This document shows positions 36,004 through 47,400 of a DNA stretch of 64,000 nt, piece after piece. A program made the position numbers and the translations under genes. The DNA comes from Lonicera japonica. Taxonomy: Eukaryota; Streptophyta; Magnoliopsida; Dipsacales; Caprifoliaceae. Position 1 is the stretch's first letter. Each line of letters opens with the position of its first letter. The notes beneath the pieces were generated by a model. That model was not told the DNA's origin, did not search any database, and saw only the letters and a program-made list of their open reading frames with translations. The stretch covers positions 20,057,839 to 20,121,838 of the forward strand of contig CM038465.1 of NCBI GenBank assembly GCA_021464415.1, in the 5' to 3' direction.

Positions 36004-37598
36004 TGTAACACCAGCTATGTGATTTCTTTGCTAGTTCCTTTTTATAATCTCTAAGAACGCAAATTGTGGTTCGGGAGGCAAGAGTTGGTTCAAGTGATCC
36101 TTGAGTGGTTTAGACCTTTTCCACACTTCATTTATATGTTATTACACTCGCCTAATAGGTCGTAATCCATTTCGGGTGGTCCGGGCGAAAATTCAAAAAT
36201 TTGCCGCCTAAATTGCTTTTACCGAAAAGTATCCTTTCTAGCTTTTGAAAGCCATAACTTCTTCATATGTAGTCTAAATGAGTCCCCATTTGTGCCATTG
36301 GAAAGGTAATTCAATTATCTAAAACTTTTGTGTTTTGGCCGAGATCTAATTCCAACTCTATAGTGGTCAAAACTGAGCGCAAAGTGGCTGAACTGCCGAA
36401 AAACAGCATCAGTGGGCAGATTGGGGCATCCGTTGACTGATGGATGTGCCTCAGTCGACTGATCACCTATTGAAGGGTCAAAACTCGAAGTTTCTAGCAT
36501 TTTGACCCCATTTTTATGCAACCAAAACCTCCTCTCTTCCCCATTTCGAGCCACCACCTCTTAAACCCCTCAAGGGAGTCCTAGTGAGAGATTTTGAGAG
36601 ACTTTGATGGCTTCCTTCTATTGATTCCAACCATTATAAGATTTATGTATATAAAGATCACTATTCATCATCTCTTTCATCACAATTCCTCCATGTGAGC
36701 TTGAGGAGAGTTAGGGCTTTCGAAATTCTTGCCATCTACTGTGAGAATCCGAACCCGTAACCCGGGAGGAGAGTCGTCGCTCTCAGTTTTCTTTGTAAAC
36801 GTGTTTTATAGAGTCGCCAGTTTGTTTTACAAGAAAACAAACAAAAGATCGTACGAAGGATAATTCGAAAACGAACTATCTTTCATACGTTTGAAACCAG
36901 AGATTTATTTTGAAAATTTACTTTGCTAGTGTTCGGGAACTACGTTACGAATTGGGAAGGTGTTAGGCACCCAATTCGCCCTTTCGGTCTCTTAATGGAT
37001 CATGTATCTAATTCCTATTTTAGATATCTTGCAAGTAGTTTGAATAGTTTTCAGAATAGTCCTTTCCGGATAGATTTAATTTAAAACAGTATTTTAAAAT
37101 CAGACTCGAGCTTTGCGAGCGCCTACGTATTCACTCGTAGAATGAAATCAGAGTCCCATAGTTCCTTTCGTTTGGAAACTGTTTTTGTATTTTTATTTGT
37201 TTTGAAAACGTGTTAAAACGAGTTTTAGTTTTCTTGTAAAATTTAGAAAGGATTTATTTTGAAAGTAGTGAACTTCTTTGCAAGTTATCTAACTTTTTGT
37301 ATTAAAAATGAATTTAAATGTAGTATTAAAATTAGTAGAGTGGCAGAAAGACGTACCTAATGCGCCCGAAGAAGAAATGAGAACCTTGCCTTGCTTGCCT
37401 TGCTTGCCTCTTTCTCTCTCTAGAACTTTCTCTCTCTAAAGCTTTCTCTCACTAACTTTCTCTCACTAGCCTTCTCTCTCACTAACTTTCTCTCCCCAAA
37501 AATTCTTTAAAAGAAGACTTTCTAATGATTTTGGCAGAATTTCACCTTACTAAAAACACTAGTCAGTGTTTTTGATCCCAAATGAGAGCCCAAGGGTC

Positions 37599-37608
37599 CT
37601 ATTTATAG
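37599..37608 (-). promoter_or_regulatory. TATA box of LTR B3
   Basis: CTATAAATAG on the minus strand, conserved in copy B2 (29300-29308). The G-rich repeat lies just upstream in LTR sense. Confidence 0.6.
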
Positions 37609-37648
37609 GGAAATTTTCGCCAAAAACGCTCCAAAAGAGGCCAACCGC

Positions 37649-37820
37649 GGGGGGTAGCCATAGGGGGTGCGGCTGGGGGGGTGCGGCTGGGGGTAGCCGT
37701 AGGGCGTGCGGTTGGTGGCTGCGGCTGGGGCGTGCGGCTAGGGCATGCAGCTGGGTACCAACTGCACGGCTGGCAGGTAGCCATACGGTTGGTGCGTGCG
37801 GTTGGGGGCTGCGGCTGGCT
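37649..37820. repeat. G-rich minisatellite with quadruplex potential in LTR B3
   Basis: Irregular repeats of GTGCGGCTGGG and GGTAGCC. The plus strand has G-runs of 6, 5, 7 and 5 starting at 37649, 37663, 37675 and 37689, separated by 7-8 nt. In LTR sense it is a C-rich tract 40-220 bp upstream of the TATA box. The overlapping Gly/Arg/Ala-rich ORFs are artefacts of composition. Confidence 0.85.
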
Positions 37821-39937
37821 CACAAAAATGCATAGAGGTTATCTCAGACTTCCAACGCATCCGAAATTGGAGTCTTTCCTAACGGTCTTCTATATGCATG
37901 ATGACTCAAGACTGAATGCAATATGCCCGTTTTAAGAAAAGTCGTATTCATACGAGAGTCGTGGATTGGGGTGTTCACATCTACATTTCAATCCATCATT
38001 CTAACGCTCCAATCTTGGTTTAAAGCTCCAATAGAGGTGGGAACACTAATACTTAAAACCTTTTTCAAATTATTATGTATTGCATCTTTGATTTCAAACT
38101 AAATTGGGAGTTTTTAGTATAATCTCAAAATTATGCATTCTCATGGAGTTTGGGTTTGATTTATTTTGATTGTTTGGTTTTTTTGCACTTAATATCATTA
38201 TAGATTGGGGATTGAACAAGAACCCCCAATTATATGTTAAGATTGACAATTATGGATGCAAAACCCATATATATATATATGATAATTGATAAATGTTGTA
38301 AATATTCACATGTATTGATATATCATTAAATTTAAGGTGTGAATTGAGCAAGATTCTATTATATATGATATTATTGTTGTACATGAATTACCAATTGATT
38401 CTCATGAGCCTATTTAGATAACCAGCTAGTCTGTAACTACACTGGTCAGACTTTTAATATACTTTTGATTCTATATATGTATGGAGATCATGTGAGGGGT
38501 GTTTATATGAACCTCAATCGTTACAAATTATCTTTTATATGAGACTTGGAGCTTGAATAATGAATTCATCTAAAACTTCCCTCTAGAAGGATTAGTAAAT
38601 GAGATTTTAATTGGACCACTAGTTACGGATATGGCAAGCATATTTTAAAGTAAAACAATAATATCATAAATAATATGGATTGAGTTATATATGTATATGT
38701 ATCTGTGTGTGTATTATGTTTGAGTATATCACTTGGTGGATATCTTTTGATCTCTATGGATTAGAATTATAATATCTTTTATGGCTATTGGGTAGGTTAG
38801 TTATTATGAGGTTTCGATATTTGATACTTTGAACAATTTGCATGGTTGATATAATTAGATTTTCGGACAGGCACTAATGGTCCATGGGGTTGACCTAGCC
38901 TTGGTGGCTACATATCTTGGTCCGCGTAAAGGGACCCCGCTTTGAAAGCGGCATACTCTATGGTTCGTAAGGGGACCCCGCGAGACAGCATATCCTACAC
39001 TATATAGGTAGTCCACGGGGGGACCTAGCCTTGGGGGCTGCATACCCTAGCCTTGGGGGCTTAGATCACGATCGCTATGCACATTAGACTAAATCCTAGA
39101 TGTCTGATGTGAGAGGAGGTTGACGGTTATGTGATTAGTGCTTACGCTTCTTTTATGATGTATTTCCATTATTATGATTTACTTAGCTTTTGACAATATA
39201 TTCTTTATTGCATTTTAGGGGATTGGACGGTGCTTGGTGTGCATTGCATATAACATGGTTTCCAAATACTTTTGATTAAAGTACTATCTATATATCTATG
39301 TATATGTTTAGAAACAATATAAGTATATATATACATATACATGGTTCAAATTACTTTCATAATCTCACGATGCATGTGCATTCCTAAAAGTATTTTCTTA
39401 TCCAAACCCTTATAGTTCCCACTGAGCCCGTGCTTGGCTCACTCCCATTTTTCAAACCAGTTTTGCAGGTAATTCTCCTCAGGGGCAGTACAAATACGAA
39501 GTATAGACACCTTTGATGACCCTAGACTACTTGTAGTCGTTCATAAACGACTCAGCCTTTGTATATTTAGCTGATTTGTGTATTTTGTATAATTAAACCC
39601 ATATTGAATTCTAGTTTTATGTCATGTAAAGCCTTTTTGTTAATTGGGACCTCGTTGGAGGATTTATTGATACACGAAGTAGTATGATCTCTTTTATTAA
39701 TTATGGACTTTACAATGTGGAGTTTATAAGAAGTCATGTTTATTTTATAATTTTACAGGTTCGGATTTGTTAAATTTACAAACTCTACATGCCAAAATTT
39801 TCTGAAATTAAGGCCTTACATGTAAATTAATGATATATAAATTTTAAATTATGTATTTCAAACCCGCCGTCATGTACGGCAGCGTGATTTAACTGGGTTC
39901 TGGAGGTTTAATCCTTTTAACGGAATTCGAGGCGTCA

Positions 39938-42125
39938 TAAGTCTCCTAGGTGAAAGGTCCAAAACCGTGAACGGAAACTATCGTGAGGCCTTGTGGGTGA
40001 AAAGCCACGAAATGCAGACCTAATTGGACGTTTGGATAGTCATAGAGATTTGATACATGGACCGCATTATTATTATATTTGATTTGTTCATATTCATAGT
40101 TCATATTATCATATTTATCCATCTTATTGTTATGTTAAGACCTTATTATGGCAGATTGAGTGTACATGTTGACCAGTAAGGCCATATTCATAATGAACTT
40201 AAATAATTAAGGATTAAAGTGGAAGTACAAAGCTTGTAAGTTACAATTATCTACTAAGTTATGGTGTCTTGACCGTTTCCCATATAGTGTTAAAAACTAA
40301 ATTATATGACACAAAGAAAAGTCTCGTACGTATGGATTAGTAGTTTGATACACAGTTGCCGAGTTTCATAATATATTAATATTGAAAGTGGAACACTAGG
40401 AGGGGAGCTTAAGAAGTTATTTCCCTAGTAACGATATGAGATGTAGGATTCATAAAACAATATAAACAAAGTCGAAATTATAGAGATACTTTGCTTAGAG
40501 TTGTCGACTTCCATTATATATATATATATGTATATGAGTTAACCGTGAGATATTAGCGGTGTAGATTATTCGGTGTCGATTTATACGTAAGGGGCAGAGT
40601 TCACTTTAGCGTGACAAACCTTATGAAGCTAGTGACCAGTAAATGATATTTTAGATCGTTAACTCCCTAATATATGTGAATTCCTAGTGTCATATCTATG
40701 GGACACTTAAGGCCGAGAATGACTAGTTGAATAAATAGCTTTCGGTGTTTAGGCTAGAAATCCTAGTGGAGTTTGACATGCATGCGCATGGATTGCATTG
40801 CACTATTTTAATAAAGTATTTGTTGTTGCATGTAGTACTATCAAGACATTCATGTTTAAAGTGAAAGATTGACTTAGGTGGGTTTGTTGCAAAGGTTAGG
40901 GTTGATGATTTTCCATTGATTGATAGCTAAGGAATGATGAAAATAACGTTAAATCCATGATTTTCTACTAAACTCATGTGTGCATGAATACAAATAGCTA
41001 GATTTGGTATAAAATCCACTTGGGCAGATATGTTATGGATATATTTATGATAGATTGTAATAACATTGTTATAAATTATCTAAGTAGTGGGTTTCAACAT
41101 TGTTACACATATTGGTGATATTATACACTAGTTTGTGTGGATTTTGATACACTCATATATGTTGGCTAGTTTGTTGAGAATTGTTATAAAATTGATATCG
41201 TTGGCACAAATTATACACCAATTGGTATATTTCATACGAGTTGCTTTGGGATTGTTATATTATTGCACTATACTAGGTCCAGGTTTAGTCTCATATAATG
41301 GGGCTGGTAACATGGGACATAGATCTCCTCAGTAAAAGGCCCGAAACTGTACACAACAAATATACATTGAGGCCCTATTGCCATGTGGTTGAGAGTCCAC
41401 AAAATGTAGACCTAAAGATACACTTAGGTAGTTACGGAATCATGATACTAATAGGGTGATATAGTTTGACAGTGCCACGGGTTATTTACATTATTTAGCC
41501 AACGTGATTGAGTTATTACATACCAATGGAGTGTTTAGGACCCTATTTTAATATAATTGCACCCGAATGTCGTATATTACTTGTATTTTAGTATAAACCA
41601 ACCGTATAGTTCTCACTGAGCCCATTTGACTCATTCCTATTTTTTTTTATTTAGATATTTCCATAGGTGTGAAGATGCAGGAAAAAATAAAGGCCGATGA
41701 ATCTTAGTCGCCTTTGTTTACCATAGATTCCCTTAGGAGCCCTTCACTATGGAAGGGCCAATGGGTTAAATTTTCGATTTTCATATTTATATTTATATTT
41801 TATTTATTTTAATTATGAAATTGTGTTGCATTGTAATATTAAACTTAAGTTGAATTTGAGACCTCGTTGAAGGCATAATTGCTGAAATAGCTCCTTTGTG
41901 ACTATTTTGGTACTTAAACACCTTTATCTGTATATGTTGTATTTCAAGTTAGTGACTACTTGAAAATTTTTCAAGTATGCTAAGTCTTACATGTGTAGTA
42001 CTTGATTAATGTATTTATTTAGAATTTTTTTTAAAATGTTGTTAGTGAACCCCGTCGTAGGCACGACATCCATGATTAACCAACTCCGGAGGCGATTATC
42101 CTCTAAACGAGGTTGGGGTGTTACA
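39938..42125 (+). mobile_element. Tekay-type LTR remnants (A1 tail and copy A3)
   Basis: 39939 to about 40100 resumes A1 after the nested A2 ('gtctcctaggtg...aaatgcagacct'). From about 40860 a second copy can be followed. It repeats the same block at 41310-41410, the 'ctcactgagcccatttgactca' block at 41612, a U5 hairpin at 42054-42067, and ends GGTTGGGGTGTTACA at 42125. The stretch 40140-40860 has no match I could place. No primer site follows 42125. Confidence 0.6.
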
Positions 42126-42632
42126 ACCCAAGAATGCTTTAAGAAATAAATGAATGTTTTGAAAATCTTACAAATCCTATTGGGAAGGAAATTAAACACA
42201 CAACCTCCCAAGTGGAAGGCTAAGGCTAATACCACTTGAACTAAAGTTCTTGAACAAACCTTTATTATTTAAGCGTAATATAGAAACACTCAATACATTA
42301 TTTGCTTTAGTAGAAATTTAAGGACAATATATTTAGAACTAAATTTATATCCTAACATGACAAATTCTAAAACTCCATTTGGTAGCAACATGAAAAATAA
42401 TTAAAAATAAGTTGAGGCATGTGTGAAATTTACACTTTCTTTTTGACTTTTTTGATGGATGAATTTTCTTTTGGAAAGTAAGGAATACAAAATTTCCTAG
42501 AAAAAAAAAAAGAATGAAAGAAAGAAAGAATTATGGAAAATGTATAGTCATAAAAAATAGTATGAGATGAAAAATACCTCATCATGTGCTTTAATTTATT
42601 TTACAACTTTTAACACAAGTCAATTATTTTTT

Positions 42633-42864
42633 GGATTAACTACATTTTAATACATTGTACTGGCACCGAAATTCCATTCAATACAATATACTTTTTTTTC
42701 GAAATTCCATTTGATCTAGTACATAAATTTGCACGTAAATAACCCCCATATTGTACTAGATTGAAATCAAACAGGAAGTAGATTGCTATATTCGAAAAAA
42801 AAGAGTATATTATATCGAATGGTATTTCGATGCCAATACAATGTACTAAAAATGTAGTTAATCC
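42633..42864. mobile_element. Mutator-type MITE, 232 bp
   Basis: Long inverted termini (about 70 bp, starting GGATTAACTACATTTT) and a perfect 9-bp target duplication TTATTTTTT (42624-42632 and 42865-42873), typical of Mutator-like elements. It has no coding capacity. Confidence 0.88.
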
Positions 42865-43805
42865 TTATTTTTTCTATCATCGTTGCTATCAAATGGAGTC
42901 TAAAGAGAGAAATAATGAAAACAAGAAGTGTTAATGTTCCTAAGACAAAATAATATTTACATGGTTTTATTAACAAGTTTTCATTATTTATCCTCAATAG
43001 TTTTTCTCAAATCATAATATTCTTCTAAATTTTTTTCTATTTCAAGTTTAAATCATTTTGAAAAAAATTTATTTTGCTTAATTTTTTTTTTCACATGTGT
43101 AATAAAATTAACTTAATTTATATATTTATTATTTATTGCCTAACCACATGCAACGCACGCGCATTATGACTAATATTTCTATATATGCTCTTAGAGAGAT
43201 AAAAATTTAGCTGAAAAAATGAAAATTATTCGAGAAACAAGCTATTGAACAAAAAATAAGAATACAAACATAATATATAAAGGAGAGAGTAATTTCATTA
43301 ATTCCCACAAGTAATAACTGCAAGTTTAATTGGCTTGACGGATGGATTGTTAGGATCTTCAAAAAACAAAAGTTCCAACCCTTCCTTGTCACCTACATTT
43401 CTGTTTGTATATTATTTGACTTTTAAGAGAGTACATATATAAGAGCATCACTGACCGTCACATAAAAATTAAGGTGTAAATTCTCTGTGTCAACCAATTT
43501 TTTACATAAAATTTTGAAGTCTAATTAAAATGCTAAAATGGTAAATTTTTGTAAACTCTTGTTTAAATTTTGAAAGAACCAATGAGATATCAATACATGT
43601 TAAATATTATTTTATGTAATATTTCAATTTTCTCTCTTGAAATTTAGTATGTAATTTTATAATCACAATGCATCTTGTTTTGTACATCTTGATGAGTATA
43701 ATTCCAATATATATTTTTGTTAAAATCTATATTTTGTATTAAAAGTTATTACATTTTAAAATTTTATAAAATAATTGAGGAGAGAAAGATGACTTGGCAA
43801 TGCAA

Positions 43806-44093
43806 ACTTAAGATCCGTTTGATTGCAAAGATGAAAAAGAAAAATAAATTTAGTTAGTTTGTGTGAAAAGATAAAAAATAAAGTGAAAAAAGTTACTCAT
43901 TTTATGAGTATATATTCACCATCCTTCAATATTTTTGGTGAAAAATTTTTACTCACTATCAAGTATAGAAAATTTCTTCATGGAAAAACTTAAAAATTAA
44001 GAGGATATCACATCTATCACTCAACTTACATCTTTTCACCAAAACTAACTTAATTCATTTTCGTTTTTCACCTTGCAATCAAACGGAGCCTTA
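43806..44093. mobile_element. Probable hAT-type MITE
   Basis: Ends AAGATCCGTTTGATTGCAA and its near-complement TTGCAATCAAACGGAGCCTT; inner similarity continues for about 60 bp (AAATTTAGTTAGTTT against AATTAAGTTAGTTTT). No clear target duplication was found, so the class is tentative. Confidence 0.6.
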
Positions 44094-44457
44094 AGGATGT
44101 ATTTTACACAATCATTTTACAAAAATTCCACTTTTACACAATGGTTGGAGAATTTTATTTTATTTTTTACAAAATGTGTTAATTTTAGCAAAACATAGTT
44201 TTAAAAGACCTTTGGAGATGCTCTAAAATTGAATGGAATTCAAGAAAGGTTATTTCTTCTTTCTTCTTACAAGTTGAGTTGGACGAGATGATCAGACCAT
44301 CAGCTGAGCAGCAGCAGCGCCGCCGCCACCACCACTTCCCCCCCTTTTCTTCATTAATATTTGAAGGAGGGAGAGAGAGAGAGAGAGGGGGGGGGGGATG
44401 AATGAATGTATGGAAAAAAAGTATGTAATGACGGATATATGTATATATGTTTTTTAT

Positions 44458-47400
44458 TTAAGCTTTGCCATTAGGATCTCCTAATACTTGGGATGATTCG
44501 GAGCCAGCGTTCCACAGGTCTTTCAGCTCACCTCTCACCAAACCCAATGCCACAGCAACCCCTGTCATTCATTTAATTAAAAAATATAAAAATTAATTAT
44601 TACCCATATGTTAAAATGAAAAAAAAAAATTGGAAATATTAATAAATAACCATAATCTAACAGAAGAAGAAATTTCATTCTTTAGTATTTAGTTATGAAT
44701 ATGAGATTCGCACCCCGCAAAAGTTATTAAATAAAGTAGGTATTGCCCCCCGAAGGGGAATATAAGAACTAGCGTACGTATGAACCGGCCAACGAGAAAA
44801 AAATAACAATATTTATTAATATAAGATACATTCAATAGCGAAATATTTTGAAGGAAAGAAATGCATGAATGCAAAAAATAATAGAAATGGATGTTTTTCA
44901 ATACAAAATAAATCTCTAATAATGATATGGGAGCGGAAAAAATATAAAACATTTATGTAATATAAGTAATAATATCCCCCACCCCAAATAGGCCAATTCC
45001 TGGGTCATTCTTAAGTAGTATTCCGCCACAAACAGAGCATATGTACGTACCTAATGTACAGGGAACAAGATAGAGGAGTGCCGGTTGCCCGTGACCATTC
45101 ATTAGGAATAATCCTAGGTATGTCAGGAACAGCCCTGCATTCCATTTAAAAAAAATTAAATTAAAGAACCACACAATCAAACATGGTGTATGCACAAAAA
45201 CCCGAATTATCAGATTTGATTAATGTATTTAAAAAGAAAATACCCAGTTCATCACTTTTTTTCTAACCTACCACCAGTCCCTTTCGGGCACCAGCAGCAT
45301 ATGTTTGATGGGTTGAAGAGAGGAAGGAGGGAATTAAACTCAATGTTAGTCGGTACTGAGGTGCTTCGGGTCATGAGATGCTTCATCAGTTGGAAGTTGG
45401 AACTCAGTCCGACAGTTGGTTCGATGATACAGGTAGATATGTTTCCAAGTACACATATTCCACACACATAAGGACGGTTTACCAAAAATTTATATTTAGA
45501 CGGTAGTTTCTGTATTAAGTTAAGAGTAAACAACTCATTTGGCTACTAAACTTTCAGTCTTGTACCACTTTACCCACTCAACTTTAAAACGAACCATTTT
45601 AACCATTAAACTTTTCCAGCAAGTGCCATATTGCCTATTCCGTCCAAATGAGGTGTTAAAAGTGACGGAATTAAGCCATGTGCTTAGCATGTGACCTCAT
45701 TTAAGGGCAAAATTGACATTTTAGTACCAAATCCACCCCCTCTTCCTCCCCTTCAAAACTCCACCAAGAATCCCCAAAGCGCAGTTCATCGTCTGCTGAT
45801 ATCATTGCCGGCAACGACGAATTCTTTTACATCTCCCAATCACATCACTTCTACGATTCAAATCCGTATCAAAGCACTGCCCCTCTCTGGTCACCAACCC
45901 TGCCTTCTCTCTCCACCTCCGAAACCATACTCCTCCTCCTCCTCCTCCTTTAGGCTTATTTTTGCGCGGTTCATCTTTCCTTATCAATCCAGAACTCGAC
46001 TTTGTCCCTTTCAACACCATAAAACCCCCTTTTACAAGGCTTACTTTCGTCCAAGGTCCCAGGTATAAAAATCTTAGTCTTGCAATAGCTTACTATTGTG
46101 CTGTTCCTTTCGAGTACTTCCCATTAATTGCAATTATTACATTTACAAATCCTACCATTAACCACTTCACTACACTCCCCCAACCCCATTACCTTCGATT
46201 CATTACCCCAGGACCACTTGAGATTCAAATCTACTCATCGGAGACTGGCCTCTGGAAATGAGCCAGTGAATCCTTTAGGGCTCAAGTGAGTTTATATCTC
46301 AGGGTATTTTGGAATTGGGTGACAAATTGGAGTAGCAGATGGGGCGATTCTCTATGTTTCAATGTAGAAGAAGAGCGAATATGAACAATTCCAATGCCTC
46401 CGATTCTTGAGGATTTTGAGGGGAGGAGGCTTAGGTACTTTGGAGTTTCTAACAACCATTTGCATCTAGTTGAAATCTACGGTCCTTGTACTACAATTTT
46501 CAATGTTTATGAAATGGAGAAGGACTATTCTAGGTGGTTTGTCAAGTATCGTGTTCGAGGAGAGGATGATGAAGATTCACTTATAGTTCTGCATGTACCT
46601 GGAAAGGCTATATTGTATATAGATTTCGGCACAGGATTTTCAAGAAGCTTTATGATTTTCCTCCAGATCAAACCGATATTTCTGGTTGGGTTGTACTACC
46701 GGCTGAGGAAGAAGAAAAATGAAGAATAGGCTGTTTGAAGAAGAGGCTTAGTGTAAAATGACCATTTTGCCCTTAAATGAGGTCACATGCTAGGCACATG
46801 GTTTAATTTCGTCACTTTTAATACCTCATTTCGACGGAATGGGCAATATGGTACTCGCTAAAAAGTTTGATGGTTAAAGTGGTTTATTTTAAAGTTGAGT
46901 GGGCAAAATGGTACAAAACTGAAAGTTTAGTGGCCAAATGGGCATACTCTTAAGTTAATTATGAATATAGACGCAAATCTTGTCAAATTGTTTTCCCCCT
47001 TTTTGGATTAGAATTCTTTTCTTTCATATGAATAAAATCAATCTTGGGTTGTCAGTGTTGTTGATCCAGTGCACGAACCCACCATGTTTCAGATCCTGCC
47101 CTCCATGTATGAGTACAATTGTACCACCCATTTGAAAAATTCAATCAGCAATCCAAAGGGTGGAAATTTCAAAGGCAAAAAAAGGTGAAGTTGTTAGAGG
47201 AACTTTTTAAAAGTTCTGCAGGCGGGCCTTCGATTTTGGGAATTCTGATCGTGATGGCAAGGGTGAAGCGAAGTGTAGGATTTGTCAAAACTAAAAAGAT
47301 TAAAGAACAAAAAAAACCAAAGCTATGTCAAGGATCTCAGTTTAAAGACAAATATTTTTAGCCGACCTCTATCCTAAGTGTCACTTACAGAGAGCTATAG

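Larger units (their letters stand above)
36740..37979 (-). mobile_element. Ogre/Tat-like solo LTR, 1240 bp (family B copy B3)
   Basis: TGTGAGAATCC...GGTGTTCACA, with a perfect target duplication TCTAC (36735-36739 and 37980-37984), inserted in LTR A2. The minus strand has the TATA box CTATAAATAG at 37599-37608. It shares 'ggtgttaggcacccaattcg' (about 36959) with B1 and B2. TC-rich repeats at 37400-37500 correspond to the transcribed leader. It is the cleanest copy for defining this family's ends. Confidence 0.92.
36004..39937 (+). mobile_element. Tekay-type solo LTR nested in A1 (family A copy A2), itself carrying B3
   Basis: Starts TGTAACACC and ends GAGGCGTCA. The flanks TAGTC and (T)AAGTC are a near-match target duplication. 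Without the B3 insertion it is about 2.69 kb, close to L2 (2.59 kb). It holds a 12-bp palindrome TCAGTCGACTGA (36451-36462), AGGTGGGAAC at 38033, CTAGCCTTGGGGGCT-type repeats (38890-39060), the 'cccactgagccc' block at 39420, TTTTGCAGGTAATT near 39463, and the U5 hairpin at 39866-39880. The ORFs here are chance. Confidence 0.75.
42126..44457. other. Intergenic region with two MITEs
   Basis: AT-rich DNA between the LTR nest and the 3' end of the SPPL gene, with no convincing ORF. It contains the MITEs at 42633-42864 and 43806-44093. A GA/G-rich microsatellite and a CCGCCGCC-CACCACCA run lie at 44310-44400, just past the SPPL stop, probably in its 3' UTR or flank. Confidence 0.5.

Noticed and set aside
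37566..37935. Gly/Arg/Ala-rich ORFs in several frames
   Set aside because: They run through the G-rich LTR minisatellite; all frames look equally open and low-complexity.
43806..44093. Target duplication for the second MITE
   Set aside because: No matching flanking octamer could be found, so only the inverted termini are claimed.
45223..45533. Opposing ORFs of 82 and 93 codons beside the SPPL exon at 45134
   Set aside because: They lie in an intron, lack recognisable motifs and are contradicted by the in-frame exon chain.
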